A DNA stretch of 64,000 nucleotides from contig NZ_QGHL01000008.1 in the NCBI RefSeq assembly GCF_003171715.1, forward strand, positions 363,501-427,500, written 5' to 3'. The translations under genes were made by a program, and so were the position numbers. The notes under the pieces were generated by a model. That model saw only the letters and a program-made list of their open reading frames with translations, was not told where the DNA came from and made no database searches. Positions within the stretch are counted from its first letter, which is position 1. Every line of letters starts with the position of its first letter. Positions 33,673 to 43,093 of the stretch are shown piece after piece. Source of the stretch: Novosphingobium meiothermophilum (lineage in GTDB: Bacteria; Pseudomonadota; Alphaproteobacteria; Sphingomonadales; Sphingomonadaceae).

Positions 33673-34839
33673 ATGGATCGTGTGCAAATTGATGACCCCG
33701 ATCATGCCCGGCGCAGCGTGGCCGACGAGCCGGACCGGCGCGCCTTCGGCCTGCGCAAGATCATCCATGTCGACATGGACGCCTTCTTTGCCAGTGTCGA
33801 ACAGCGCGATGACCCTTCGCTGCGCGGGCTTCCGGTGGCAGTGGGCGGTTCGGCCGGGCGCGGCGTGGTGGCAGCCGCAAGCTACGAGGCGCGCCGTTTT
33901 GGCGTGCGGTCGGCCATGCCTTCGGCCCGCGCGGTGCAACTGTGCCCGGACCTCATCTTCCGCAAGCCCCGCTTCGAGGTTTACAAGGCGGTGTCACGGC
34001 AGATCCGCGCCATTTTCCTGCACTTCACCCCTCATGTCGAACCGCTCTCGCTCGACGAAGCCTATCTTGACGTGACCGATGATGTCCGGGGGATCGGTTC
34101 GGCCACCCGCATTGCCGAACTGATCCGCCAGCGTATCCGCGCCGAGACCGGGCTGACTGCCAGCGCAGGCGTTTCCTACAACAAGTTCCTTGCCAAGATC
34201 GCCAGTGACCAGAACAAGCCTGATGGTCTTTGCGTGATCCGGCCGGGCGAAGGGGCCGCTTTCGTCGCCGCATTGCCTGTGCGCCGATTTCACGGCATCG
34301 GCCCGCGCGGGGCGGAAAAGATGGCGCGGCTGGGAATCGAGACCGGCGCCGATCTCAGGGCGAGGGATCTGGACTTCCTTCGCACGCATTTCGGCAGCGT
34401 TGCCGACTATCTCTACCGGGCCGCTCGCGGCATCGACCTGCGGCAGGTGCGCGCCGACAGGCCGCGCAAGTCGGTGGGCGGCGAGCGCACCTTCGAGCGC
34501 GACATTTCCTCTGGCCCCATGCTGCGCGAAACGCTGGAGACGATCATCGCTATCGTCTGGGATCGAATTGAGCGCAGCGGCGCAAAGGGCCGCACGGTAA
34601 CGCTGAAGCTGAAGTTCAACGATTTCACGCCGTTCAGCCGGGCAAGATCGCTGCCGCGGGCGATTGCGGACAAGGCCGAGTTTGCCGCCCTTGCGCGCGA
34701 GCTGCTGGACGCGCAGCTTCCGCTGCCCCGGCCGATCCGGCTGATGGGGCTGACGCTGTCTGCGCTTGAAGCGGACACGCCCGGCCATCCTGCCGATACC
34801 GGTGCGGCCCCGGTTCTTCAGCCTGAACTGCCGTTCTGA
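33673..34839 (+). CDS. dinB: DNA polymerase IV
   Basis: Y-family translesion polymerase of 388 residues. Catalytic acidic motifs: HVDMDAFFASVEQRDDP and SLDEAYLDVT; substrate residues in SYEARRFGVRSAMPS. The thumb has KFLAKIASDQNKPDG and the little finger starts at RKSVGGERTF. The last six residues, QPELPF, form a clamp-binding peptide. ATG 33673; a GTG at 33664 is possible. I found no LexA-type direct repeat (GTTC-N7-GTTC) upstream. The 3' end overlaps the convergent Nudix gene by 22 bases. Confidence 0.96.
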   Translation: MDRVQIDDPDHARRSVADEPDRRAFGLRKIIHVDMDAFFASVEQRDDPSLRGLPVAVGGSAGRGVVAAASYEARRFGVRSAMPSARAVQLCPDLIFRKPRFEVYKAVSRQIRAIFLHFTPHVEPLSLDEAYLDVTDDVRGIGSATRIAELIRQRIRAETGLTASAGVSYNKFLAKIASDQNKPDGLCVIRPGEGAAFVAALPVRRFHGIGPRGAEKMARLGIETGADLRARDLDFLRTHFGSVADYLYRAARGIDLRQVRADRPRKSVGGERTFERDISSGPMLRETLETIIAIVWDRIERSGAKGRTVTLKLKFNDFTPFSRARSLPRAIADKAEFAALARELLDAQLPLPRPIRLMGLTLSALEADTPGHPADTGAAPVLQPELPF

Positions 34840-35321
34840 AGCTCCAGCCAGCGTCCGATCATCTCGCGCGTCGGCCCGTTGGCCCGTTCGGGGAGACATT
34901 GAGGATGAAAGAAGCGCGCTTCCAGAATCTCGCGCCCATCGGGGCAGGGTTCATCGGACGTGGTTCCTGCCACCAGTTCCAGGTGATTGGTCCATCCCCG
35001 GCGCGCGATGGTGAAGGTGGCAATGTGACAGGGTGCGGCAAGCAGGCAGCCCACCTCTTCCGCCAGTTCGCGCATCGCGGTGCGTTCCGGGCTTTCGCTC
35101 CGGCCAAGACCGCCACCGGGCAGCATCCAGACATCGGGGGCGTGATAGGTATGGCGCACGAGCAGAACCTCGCCTTGCGCATTGGCCGCAATGACCGTGC
35201 ATCCACGCACGCTTGCGCCTGTCCTGCGCCACCACCACACGCGCATGCCATGGGCGGCGCGCAGCACCAGCAGATGAACCCGGCGTGGCAGGACCGACAG
35301 CATCCTGCGGGTCTGGACCAC
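34818..35321 (-). CDS. Nudix hydrolase
   Basis: A 167-residue hydrolase of nucleoside-diphosphate-linked compounds. The Nudix box is complete: Gly70-x5-Glu76-x7-Arg84-Glu85-Leu86-x-Glu88-Glu89-x-Gly91-Cys92. The N-terminal helix LPRRVHLLVLRAAHGMRVWWWRRTG is basic and hydrophobic, seen in NUDIX proteins of the sphingomonad type. GTG 35321 or ATG 35303 may be the start. It overlaps dinB tail-to-tail; substrate not predictable. Confidence 0.87.
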   Translation of the reverse strand: MVQTRRMLSVLPRRVHLLVLRAAHGMRVWWWRRTGASVRGCTVIAANAQGEVLLVRHTYHAPDVWMLPGGGLGRSESPERTAMRELAEEVGCLLAAPCHIATFTIARRGWTNHLELVAGTTSDEPCPDGREILEARFFHPQCLPERANGPTREMIGRWLELQNGSSG

Positions 35322-35432
35322 GCGGGCAGGTTTGTCATCATGTCATGCCCTTGGCGCGTCCATGAAGGACACTGTTCCTGTTCGGACCAGTTGCTGCGGG
35401 ATTGCCATTCTCTTGTCATATCACGGTAGCAA

Positions 35433-36386
35433 ATGGCTGCTTTGGCAAAGCGGTGGCGGGATATGACGCGGGCGTTTGTGAATCGCCCGCACACGGTTAT
35501 GCCTGACGCGCTGGAAGGGAACACAGGCTTGAGATTCGGGGGCTTCAGGCTGGCAGGTGCAGGCGGCATTGTCCGCGGCGCCACGGGCTTGTCCGTGCTG
35601 CGTGCTGTCCTGTGGTGGCTGCTGGCCGCGCTGATCGCGTTTCTGGGTGCTGCGCTGTTCTGGGCCGTGGTCACGCCGGTATCGCCGGTGGGAGACTGGC
35701 GCGCACCGGGCGTGCAAACCATGTCGGCCACGGCGCGCGCCGCGCTGTTTGCCAGCCTCGATCCGTTCAATCGGACGGCGGTTGCTGCCGGTCCTGATCC
35801 CTCGGCGGCGTCCGGCACGGTGACTTCGCTGGCGCTCACGCTTTTTGCCACCCGCGCCATGCCCGGAGGCGGCGGTTCCGCCATCATTGCCGGGGGTGAC
35901 GGAGTGCAGCAGGTCTATCGCGTGGGAATGGAAGTTCAGCCGGGCGTCACCCTTGCGGCAGTCGCGTTCGATCATGTCGAACTCTCGCGCAACGGGGCGA
36001 AGGAACTGCTCTATCTCGACCAGTCAAAGCCTGCGCCGGCAGCCGATGGCGTGGTGGCGGCCAATCCCGCGTCTGTTCCTGCCGAAAGCACATCCGCAGG
36101 CGGCGCGATCAGCGTTGCCGCGCTGCGCGGCGGGGTCAATTTCGGGCCGCGCGCCGAAGGCGGCAAGGTTGTCGGCCTCGAAGTGCTGTCCGCAGACGAT
36201 GGCAGCGTCTTTCGCGCTGCCGGTTTCCAGCCCGGCGATGTCATCGTCGCGCTTGATGGCAAGCCGGTGACGGGCGCGGCGGATGCGGCAGCGCTTTCCG
36301 CCGCCCTGCGGCCCGGCGCAGCGCTTTCCGTCACAGTCAAACGGGGCGATCGCCAGCTTCCCCTGGCCATCACCCTCGCGCCGTAA
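35433..36386 (+). CDS. gspC: Type II secretion protein GspC
   Basis: Inner-membrane clamp protein linking the secretin to the inner-membrane platform. One transmembrane helix (about residues 53-80, AVLWWLLAALIAFLGAALFWAVV), then the homology region (SLALTLFATRAMPGGGGSAIIAGGDGVQQVYRVGMEVQPG, VAFDHVELSRNG) and a C-terminal PDZ-like domain (FRAAGFQPGDVIVALDGKPV). First gene of the gsp operon. Start uncertain: ATG 35433 gives a long cytoplasmic tail; ATG 35463, ATG 35499 or TTG 35529 (with GGAAGGG upstream) are options. Confidence 0.88.
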   Translation: MAALAKRWRDMTRAFVNRPHTVMPDALEGNTGLRFGGFRLAGAGGIVRGATGLSVLRAVLWWLLAALIAFLGAALFWAVVTPVSPVGDWRAPGVQTMSATARAALFASLDPFNRTAVAAGPDPSAASGTVTSLALTLFATRAMPGGGGSAIIAGGDGVQQVYRVGMEVQPGVTLAAVAFDHVELSRNGAKELLYLDQSKPAPAADGVVAANPASVPAESTSAGGAISVAALRGGVNFGPRAEGGKVVGLEVLSADDGSVFRAAGFQPGDVIVALDGKPVTGAADAAALSAALRPGAALSVTVKRGDRQLPLAITLAP

Positions 36387-36398
36387 GGCCACCTCGAT

Positions 36399-38660
36399 AT
36401 GAAGAAAAAGCCGATGAACCTGCGTCTTGTTTCCCGCCCCGCCTTCCTGCTGGGCGCGGCTGCGCTGGCCCTTGCCCTGCCTCAGGCGGCGCTGGCGCAA
36501 TACACGCTGAACGTGCGCGAGGCCGATATCCGGGCCTTCGTGGCCGATGCCGCCGAAGTGACGGGCCGGACCTTCATCGTCGACAGCCGCGTCCAGACCA
36601 AGGTCAGTGTGGTTTCGGACCGGACGCTGAACCGCTCGGAATACTTCGAGGTGTTCCTTTCAACCTTGCGCGCAAACGGGCTGGTGGCGGTGCCCACGGG
36701 CAACGGTGCCTTCCGCATCCAGCCTGCCGATGGCGCTGCGGCCAATCCCAGCCGGATCGGCAGCCGGGGCGCGGCGCAAAGCCAGATGGTGACCGAAGTG
36801 ATCCGCCTTCGCGCGATCGATGCCCCGCAGGCGGTGGAAACGCTGCGCCCGCTCATCAGCAAGGAAGGTGCGATCACCGCCAACAAGGCGGGCAATTCGC
36901 TGGTGGTGGTCGATTATGCCGACAACATGCGCCGCATCCGGGCGCTGCTTGCCGATATCGACCGCGACAATGCGGCAACCCAGACGGTCATGCTCGAACA
37001 TGCCGGCGCGCGCGAGATTGCGACCGCGCTGAGCCAGCTTGTGCCGCAGGGCGGCGAAGGCGCGCGGGCGCTGGCCACCGTCGTCGCGGTCGACAGCGCC
37101 AATGCCGTGCTCATGCGCGGCGAACCGGCGACGCTGGCCAAGATGGCCGCCATGGCGCGCCAGCTTGATGCCAAGGCTGCCCAAGGCGGCGAGATCAAGG
37201 TGATCTGGCTCGATCACGCCGATTCGGCGGCGCTGGTGCCCGTGCTGGAACGCCTGCTGGGCGGGCAGGGCGGGGGCGAGGTGACATCCGCCAGTGCCGC
37301 GCCGATCTCGCTGGGCGGGGTAGGCGGCAGCGGCACGTCATCGGCCGGGGCAAACGGTTCGACCGGACCGGCCGCAACCGCGGGCGGCAATGCCACCAGC
37401 CCCATCGGGGCGACGACGGGCGGGCTGGGCAACGGCCCGATCAAGCTTGCAAACGGACGCGGCACGGCCACGATCACCCGCTATCCGGGCGCGAACGCCA
37501 TCATCATTTCCGCGCCCGCCGACGAGCAGCGCCGCATCAGCGAGGTGATCCGCCAGCTAGACATTCCGCAGGAGCAGGTGCTGGTCGAGGCGATCATCGT
37601 CGAAATCTCGGACAACGTGGCGCGCGAACTGGGGGTGCAACTGCTGTTCGGCGGCAAGGATAAGCCCTTTACCGTCACCAATTTCTCGAACAGCTCGCCC
37701 AACATCATCGACATTGCGGGCGGTCTTCTGGCCGATAACCTCAACCAGACGACAACGGTTGTGAACGGCGCGACCGTGACGACCACCACCAACAGCGCGG
37801 CGGGGGATCTGCTGCGCGAGAATGCCGCCACCAAGATTCTCGCGGCGCGCGGGGCCTATTCGGGCTTCCTTACCGAACTGAGCCGCGACACCTATCTTGG
37901 CGCGATCATCAATGCGGTGCAGACCGATCGCAATTCGAACATCCTTTCCACCCCGCACATCACCACCAACAACAATGTGCCCGCCTCGATCCTGTTCGGG
38001 CAGGATGTGCCGATCACCACCGGCGAGGCGCTTTCGGGCGGGAACTTCAGCGACACCTTCCGCACGATCCAGCGCCAGAACGTGGGCATCGAACTGGATG
38101 TGACGCCGCAGATCAATGCAGGGAACCTCGTGCGGCTGGACCTGCGACAGGAAGTCAGCTCGATTGCGGGCACGGTCTCGCGCACGTCGAACGAACTCAT
38201 CATCAACAAGCGCGAGATCAAGACCACCGTGACCGTGGGCGACCGCGAGATCGTGGCCCTGGGCGGCCTCTTGGATGACAACGAGCAGCGCACGTTGCAG
38301 AAAGTGCCTTTTCTGGGCGACATCCCGCTGCTTGGCGAGGCATTCAAGTCGCGTGCGCGCAGCCGGGTGAAGACCAACCTGATGGTGTTCATCCGCCCCA
38401 CCATTCTGCGCAATGCGGCAGACCGGCAGGCGCTGGCGGCCCGCCGCTATGGCGTGATCCGCGATGCGCAGGTGCAGTTCGCCCCGCGCCGCGAACCGGG
38501 GATTGATGAACTGATCGTCGATTACATGGGCGCGAGCCTGCCCGCCGCGCCCACCGCAGAAGTGGCAGTGGTGGCTCCCGGAGACACGCTGATCAGGCCC
38601 AAGGCTTCCGCCCAGCCGCTTGAGGACGCGGAACTTCCGCCCAGCAGCGCACAGAACTGA
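36399..38660 (+). CDS. gspD: Type II secretion secretin GspD
   Basis: Outer-membrane channel protein of 753 residues. Signal peptide (about 1-33, ends AALA), then N0-N3 domains (YTLNVREADIRAFVADAAEVTGRTFIVD; VIRLRAIDAPQAVETLRPLIS; HADSAALVPVLERLLGG) with a Gly/Ser/Thr-rich insertion around 290-340. The secretin domain has VLVEAIIVEI, TDRNSNILSTPHITTNNN and the C-terminal signature VGDREIVALGGLLDD...VPFLGDIPLLGEAF. 12 bases after gspC. The protein ends in an Ala/Pro-rich tail; no pilotin gene is seen. Confidence 0.96.
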   Translation: MKKKPMNLRLVSRPAFLLGAAALALALPQAALAQYTLNVREADIRAFVADAAEVTGRTFIVDSRVQTKVSVVSDRTLNRSEYFEVFLSTLRANGLVAVPTGNGAFRIQPADGAAANPSRIGSRGAAQSQMVTEVIRLRAIDAPQAVETLRPLISKEGAITANKAGNSLVVVDYADNMRRIRALLADIDRDNAATQTVMLEHAGAREIATALSQLVPQGGEGARALATVVAVDSANAVLMRGEPATLAKMAAMARQLDAKAAQGGEIKVIWLDHADSAALVPVLERLLGGQGGGEVTSASAAPISLGGVGGSGTSSAGANGSTGPAATAGGNATSPIGATTGGLGNGPIKLANGRGTATITRYPGANAIIISAPADEQRRISEVIRQLDIPQEQVLVEAIIVEISDNVARELGVQLLFGGKDKPFTVTNFSNSSPNIIDIAGGLLADNLNQTTTVVNGATVTTTTNSAAGDLLRENAATKILAARGAYSGFLTELSRDTYLGAIINAVQTDRNSNILSTPHITTNNNVPASILFGQDVPITTGEALSGGNFSDTFRTIQRQNVGIELDVTPQINAGNLVRLDLRQEVSSIAGTVSRTSNELIINKREIKTTVTVGDREIVALGGLLDDNEQRTLQKVPFLGDIPLLGEAFKSRARSRVKTNLMVFIRPTILRNAADRQALAARRYGVIRDAQVQFAPRREPGIDELIVDYMGASLPAAPTAEVAVVAPGDTLIRPKASAQPLEDAELPPSSAQN

Positions 38661-38664
38661 AGCG

Positions 38665-40194
38665 ATGGACGCGTCCGCCTCGATCATGGACCCGGCTTCG
38701 GGATCAGGCCCCGCAACCGATACCGGTGCGGTGCCGCAGGTGCCCTATGGCTATGCCCGCGATCGCGGCGTTCTGGTGGAGCGGATGGATGAAAACGGGC
38801 TCGACGTGGCCCTGCGCGAGGGGGGTGATCGGCTTGCCCTCATTGAGCTTCGCCGTGCACACCGGCGGCCGCTTGCCGTGCGCGAGGTGCCTCAGGCCGA
38901 GTTCGAGAAGCTGCTGGCCAGCACTTTCGCGGTCGATGGTGCCGCCGCCGCCGTTGCAGGCGACATGGGTCTTGCGGGCGAGGGGCTGGACCCGCTGGCG
39001 CTTGGCCTGCCTTCGGCCGAGGATCTGCTTGACAGTGCCGATGATGCACCCGCGATCCGGCTCATCAACGGGCTGATTGCCGAGAGCCTGCGGCAGGGCG
39101 TCTCGGACATCCACATCGAGCCTTATGAAGGCGCGCTGGTGGTGCGGATGCGCGTGGATGGGGTGCTGACCGAGAAGCTGCGGATGCCGCCCCACGTGGC
39201 GCCCGTGCTGGTCAGCCGCATCAAGGTCATGGCCCGGCTCGATATTGCCGAGCGGCGCGTGCCGCAGGACGGGCGCATATCGCTGAGCCTTGGCGGAAAG
39301 CTGGTGGACGTGCGCGTATCGACCTTGCCCAACCGGGCGGGCGAGCGGGTGGTCATGCGCCTGCTCGACAAGGAGAACGCCGGGATCGAACTGGCGGCGC
39401 TGGGGCTTGATCCCAAGGCCGAGGACACGCTGCGCCGCGCGCTGGCCGAACCCAACGGCATCGTGCTTGTCACCGGGCCGACCGGTTCGGGCAAGACGAC
39501 CACGCTCTATGCCGCGCTGCGGGTCCTGAACGATGGTGCACGCAATATCCTGACAGTGGAAGACCCTGTGGAATACGCTGTGGACGGCGTGGGCCAGACC
39601 CAGGTGAACGCCAAGGTCGGGCTGACCTTTGCCGCCGGGCTGCGTGCCATCCTGCGCCAGGACCCGGACGTGGTCATGGTGGGAGAAATCCGCGACAGGG
39701 AAACCGCCGACATCGCGGTGCAGGCATCGCTGACCGGGCACCTTGTCCTTTCGACCGTCCACACCAACGATGCGGCCGGTGCGATCACGCGGATGCGCGA
39801 CATGGGGGTGGAGCCGTTCCTGCTGGCATCCACCCTGCGCGCGGTCATTGCCCAGCGTCTGGTGCGCCGTCTGTGCCCGCACTGCCGCGAGGAACGCGCT
39901 CTCGATCCCGGCATGGCGCAGGTTCTGGGCATGAAGGCGGGCCGCACGGTCTGGTCTGCAAAGGGCTGCGCCGAATGCGGGCAGACGGGCTATCAGGGCC
40001 GGGTGGGGGTGTTCGAGGCGCTGCGGGTGGATGAGACGGTCCGCCAGATGATCCATGACAACGCCGATGAGGCCGCGATTGCGCGCCATGCCTTTGCCGA
40101 TTCGCCAACGCTGGCCAAGGCCGTGCGGCGCATGGTGAAGGATGGCACCACCAGCCCTGAGGAGGCCGCGCGCATCATGCGGCGGGACGGCTGA
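38665..40194 (+). CDS. gspE: Type II secretion ATPase GspE
   Basis: Cytoplasmic hexameric ATPase powering pseudopilus assembly, 509 residues. N-terminal MshEN-like/N1E region, DIHIEPYEGALVVRMRVDG, then Walker A GPTGSGKT (271-278), Asp box VEDPVEYAV, Walker B VVMVGEIRDRETA and His box. A tetracysteine zinc site is complete: Cys404, Cys407, Cys435 and Cys438. ATG 38665 is 4 bases after gspD. Its stop overlaps the gspF start. Confidence 0.96.
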   Translation: MDASASIMDPASGSGPATDTGAVPQVPYGYARDRGVLVERMDENGLDVALREGGDRLALIELRRAHRRPLAVREVPQAEFEKLLASTFAVDGAAAAVAGDMGLAGEGLDPLALGLPSAEDLLDSADDAPAIRLINGLIAESLRQGVSDIHIEPYEGALVVRMRVDGVLTEKLRMPPHVAPVLVSRIKVMARLDIAERRVPQDGRISLSLGGKLVDVRVSTLPNRAGERVVMRLLDKENAGIELAALGLDPKAEDTLRRALAEPNGIVLVTGPTGSGKTTTLYAALRVLNDGARNILTVEDPVEYAVDGVGQTQVNAKVGLTFAAGLRAILRQDPDVVMVGEIRDRETADIAVQASLTGHLVLSTVHTNDAAGAITRMRDMGVEPFLLASTLRAVIAQRLVRRLCPHCREERALDPGMAQVLGMKAGRTVWSAKGCAECGQTGYQGRVGVFEALRVDETVRQMIHDNADEAAIARHAFADSPTLAKAVRRMVKDGTTSPEEAARIMRRDG

Positions 40195-41423
40195 TGGCGC
40201 GGTTTTCCTATCACGCGATCGACCCGAAGGGTGAGGAGCGGCGCGGCGCCATCGAGGCAGCGAGCGAGACGGCCGCGCGCGAGAAACTGGGCGAGAGGCA
40301 GTGGTTCGTTGTCAGCGTCAACCCTGATGCGGCGGCATCCGCCCGGCGCGCGGCCACGGCCACATCGGGCCTTTCGCTGTTTGCCGCGAAGCTGAGCGCG
40401 AAGCAGCTTGCGCTGTTCACGCGCCAGCTCTCCTCGTTGATGGTCGTCAGCCCGCTTGAGGAGACGCTGCGCACGATTGCCCGGCAGACCGAAAAGCCCA
40501 AGGCGCAGGCGATCCTTGCTAATGTCCATGCCGGGATCGTCGAAGGGCTGCCGCTGGCCGAGGCCATGCGCCGCGAAGAGCCGAGCTTTCCGCCGATCTA
40601 CCGCGCGATGATTGCCGCGGGCGAGAACTCCGGCAGCCTGCCCGCCATTGCCGACCGTCTGGCCGACATGCTGGAGAAGCAGGCGCAGGTGCGCGGCAAG
40701 ATCATCGCGGCGCTCGCCTATCCGGTGGTGCTTTCGCTGGTGGCCATCGCGGTGGTCATCGGGCTGATGGTTTCGGTGGTGCCGCGCGTGGTCGAACAGT
40801 TCGACAATGCAGCGCGGCAACTGCCGGTGCTGACGCGGGCGGTCATCGGCATTTCGCAGTTCCTGAGCGCGTGGTGGTGGGCGCTGCTGATCCTGCTGGC
40901 GCTTGCCATTGCCGCTTTTGGGCGGGCCTTGCGCAACCCGGCCTTCCGGCTGCGCTTCGACGGCTGGCTGCTGCGCCTGCCATTTCTGGGCAAGCTCATT
41001 CGCGATGTTCATGCCGCATCGCTGGCGCGCACGCTGGCCACGATGATCGAGGCGCGCCTGCCGCTGGTCGATGGCCTGCGGCTGGCGACGCGCACGGTAT
41101 CGAACGCGGTGCAGGCCCGCGCGCTGGGCGAGATCGGAGAGAAAGTGCGTGCGGGCGGATCGCTTTCCACCGCGCTGCGCGAAGCGGGAACATTTCCGCC
41201 CCTGCTGGTCTATCTGGCGGCAAGCGGCGAGGCGGCAGGCCAGCTTGGCCCCATGCTGGCGCGCGCCGCCGATTACCTTGAGCGTGAGTTCGAAGCCTTT
41301 ACCGCGGCGGCCATGGCGCTGCTGGAACCAGCCATCATCGTGGTGATGGGCACGGTCGTCGCGCTCATCATCCTCGCCATCCTGCTGCCGATCCTGCAGC
41401 TTCAAAGCCTGACCGGACTGTGA
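40194..41423 (+). CDS. gspF: Type II secretion platform protein GspF
   Basis: Inner-membrane platform protein of 409 residues with two GspF domains and three helices. Family marks: MARFSYHAIDPKGEERRG at the N-terminus, FTRQLSSLMVVSPLEETLRTIA, IYRAMIAAGENSGSLPAIADRLADMLE, and in the second half LARTLATMIEARLPLVDGL, YLAASGEAAGQL. ATG overlaps the gspE stop by one base. Confidence 0.96.
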   Translation: MARFSYHAIDPKGEERRGAIEAASETAAREKLGERQWFVVSVNPDAAASARRAATATSGLSLFAAKLSAKQLALFTRQLSSLMVVSPLEETLRTIARQTEKPKAQAILANVHAGIVEGLPLAEAMRREEPSFPPIYRAMIAAGENSGSLPAIADRLADMLEKQAQVRGKIIAALAYPVVLSLVAIAVVIGLMVSVVPRVVEQFDNAARQLPVLTRAVIGISQFLSAWWWALLILLALAIAAFGRALRNPAFRLRFDGWLLRLPFLGKLIRDVHAASLARTLATMIEARLPLVDGLRLATRTVSNAVQARALGEIGEKVRAGGSLSTALREAGTFPPLLVYLAASGEAAGQLGPMLARAADYLEREFEAFTAAAMALLEPAIIVVMGTVVALIILAILLPILQLQSLTGL

Positions 41424-41425
41424 AC

Positions 41426-41950
41426 ATGCGAAACCGGACCATGACCGACCCGACCGTGAGAGAAACCGCAAGTGCCGCCGCGCCCGAAACCGTGGCCCAA
41501 AGGCGGGGAGACCAGCGCCGCCGCAACGGCTTCAGCCTTGTGGAACTGATGGTTGTGATCTTCATCATCGGCCTGCTGGCGACGGTGGTTCTCATCAACG
41601 TGCTGCCGAGCCAGGACAAGGCCATGGTGGTCAAGGCGCGGGGCGATATCGCCACGCTGGAACAGGCAATGGAGATGTACCGGCTCGACATGGCCAGCTA
41701 TCCCGGTCAGGCTGAGGGGTTGAATGCGCTCAAGACCCCGCCAGCCAATCTAGCCATGCCCCAGAACTACCGTTCGGGCGGCTACGTGAAAGACATTCCC
41801 GCCGATCCGTGGGGACGCCCCTATCAGTATCAGGTGCCGGGGCGCGATGGCCGCCCGTTCGAGATATTCTCGCTGGGGGCCGATGGCCAGCCGGGCGGAA
41901 CCGATCTCAATGCCGACATCTACGCCAGCCCGTCATCCGGCCAGAAATGA
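41426..41950 (+). CDS. gspG: Type II secretion major pseudopilin GspG
   Basis: Major pseudopilin of about 174 residues. The prepilin-peptidase site is RRNG|FSLVELMVV with Phe36 as first mature residue and Glu at +5. The C-terminal calcium-site region includes DIPADPWGRPYQYQVPG and FEIFSLGADGQPGG, typical of GspG. The leader of 35 residues is much longer than the usual 6-10. Start could be ATG 41426, GTG 41420 (overlaps gspF) or ATG 41441. No minor pseudopilin gene follows. Confidence 0.94.
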   Translation: MRNRTMTDPTVRETASAAAPETVAQRRGDQRRRNGFSLVELMVVIFIIGLLATVVLINVLPSQDKAMVVKARGDIATLEQAMEMYRLDMASYPGQAEGLNALKTPPANLAMPQNYRSGGYVKDIPADPWGRPYQYQVPGRDGRPFEIFSLGADGQPGGTDLNADIYASPSSGQK

Positions 41951-41959
41951 TCGCGCGCG

Positions 41960-43093
41960 ATGGCTGATGCCGCCTTTCCCGATGCCGAAGGGCCTGACGG
42001 CCTGATCGTGCTGCTGCCCGCCGCCGATGGCGGGCGCTGGCACTGGTGGCGCATGGGCGGGGAGCGTGCGGGCCGCGACATGGCCTTCGATCCCGAAGTC
42101 CACACAGCGCCATGGGGCGAGGCGGGCCGCGTTACCGTTCTGGTTCCCGCAGGCGATGCCCCTGTGCTGGACCGCGCCCTGCCCGATATGCCTGAAGCGC
42201 AGGCACTGGCGGCAGAGCGGCTTGCCGCTGCGCAGGGCGCGCTGGGCGATGGCGTGGTTCATGTGGCGGTGGCGGCGCATGAAGGGCGCCTGCTCTCCTG
42301 CCGGGTTGACGATCAGGTGATGACGCACTGGCTGGCACTGCTGAAGGCGCAGGGAATCGATCCCGTGGCCATGGTGCCGGCGGGCCTTGTGTTGCCGCGG
42401 CGCGAGGGCACGGTCATGCTTGCCGATCTGTGCGGACAGATGCTGGCGCGCACGGCCGAGGCGGCCTTTGCCGCGGAGCCGGGGCTTGTGCCCGCGCTGG
42501 CCGGGGCGGCCGATCAGGCGGCGCTTGAAGGTGACGCGCTGGCCCTGCGGCTGGCCGAGGTCCATGCCGCCCCGGCCCTCAACCTGCGGCAGGGCCGCCA
42601 TGCGCAAAAATCGCCATCGGCTTTCCGGGCGGGCGAGTGGCTGGGCCTGGCGCGCATGGCGGCTGTTGCCGCGCTGCTGGCGCTGGCGCTGATGGTGGTT
42701 TGGGTGGTCAAGTGGAATGCCGACAGCGCGGCAGAGGAATTGCGCGCGCTGGAGATGGCGCAGCAGCGGTTTCCCCAAGCGCCGGACCTTGATGCGGCAG
42801 AGCGCCTGCTCAACGCGGAGATGGCGCGGCGCGGAGTGGGCGGGACCAGCTTTGCCGCGCCCACCGCAGCTTTGCTTGATGCGATGCGCGGCGCGCCAGG
42901 CATGACCTTGCGCGCACTGGCCTATGATGCGGACGGCACGCTGCGCTTCACCGCTGCTGCCCCGCGTGCCGAGGATGTGAATGCCGTGCTGATCGCCTTG
43001 CAGAACGAAGGCTGGAAGGTGACCGTTCCACCAGCACTGGCGCCTGATCCGACCGGTGCGATCGTTGCCGCAATCACGGTGAGGGCGCCATGA
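41960..43093 (+). CDS. gspL: Type II secretion protein GspL
   Basis: Inner-membrane protein of 377 residues that binds GspE through its cytoplasmic actin-like domain. The N-terminal 230 residues show LIVLLPAADGG, VTVLVPAGDAP and ALNLRQGRH, then one helix (MAAVAALLALALMVVWVVKW) and a periplasmic ferredoxin-like domain (MTLRALAYDADGTLRFTAAAP). It follows gspG by 9 bases and is coupled to gspM (overlap). Confidence 0.87.
   Translation: MADAAFPDAEGPDGLIVLLPAADGGRWHWWRMGGERAGRDMAFDPEVHTAPWGEAGRVTVLVPAGDAPVLDRALPDMPEAQALAAERLAAAQGALGDGVVHVAVAAHEGRLLSCRVDDQVMTHWLALLKAQGIDPVAMVPAGLVLPRREGTVMLADLCGQMLARTAEAAFAAEPGLVPALAGAADQAALEGDALALRLAEVHAAPALNLRQGRHAQKSPSAFRAGEWLGLARMAAVAALLALALMVVWVVKWNADSAAEELRALEMAQQRFPQAPDLDAAERLLNAEMARRGVGGTSFAAPTAALLDAMRGAPGMTLRALAYDADGTLRFTAAAPRAEDVNAVLIALQNEGWKVTVPPALAPDPTGAIVAAITVRAP

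Noticed and set aside
35333..35419. Three TGTCAT repeats upstream of gspC, considered as a Pho box
   Set aside because: Pho box repeats are spaced by 11 bases; here the spacings are 8 and 73, so the pattern is not met.
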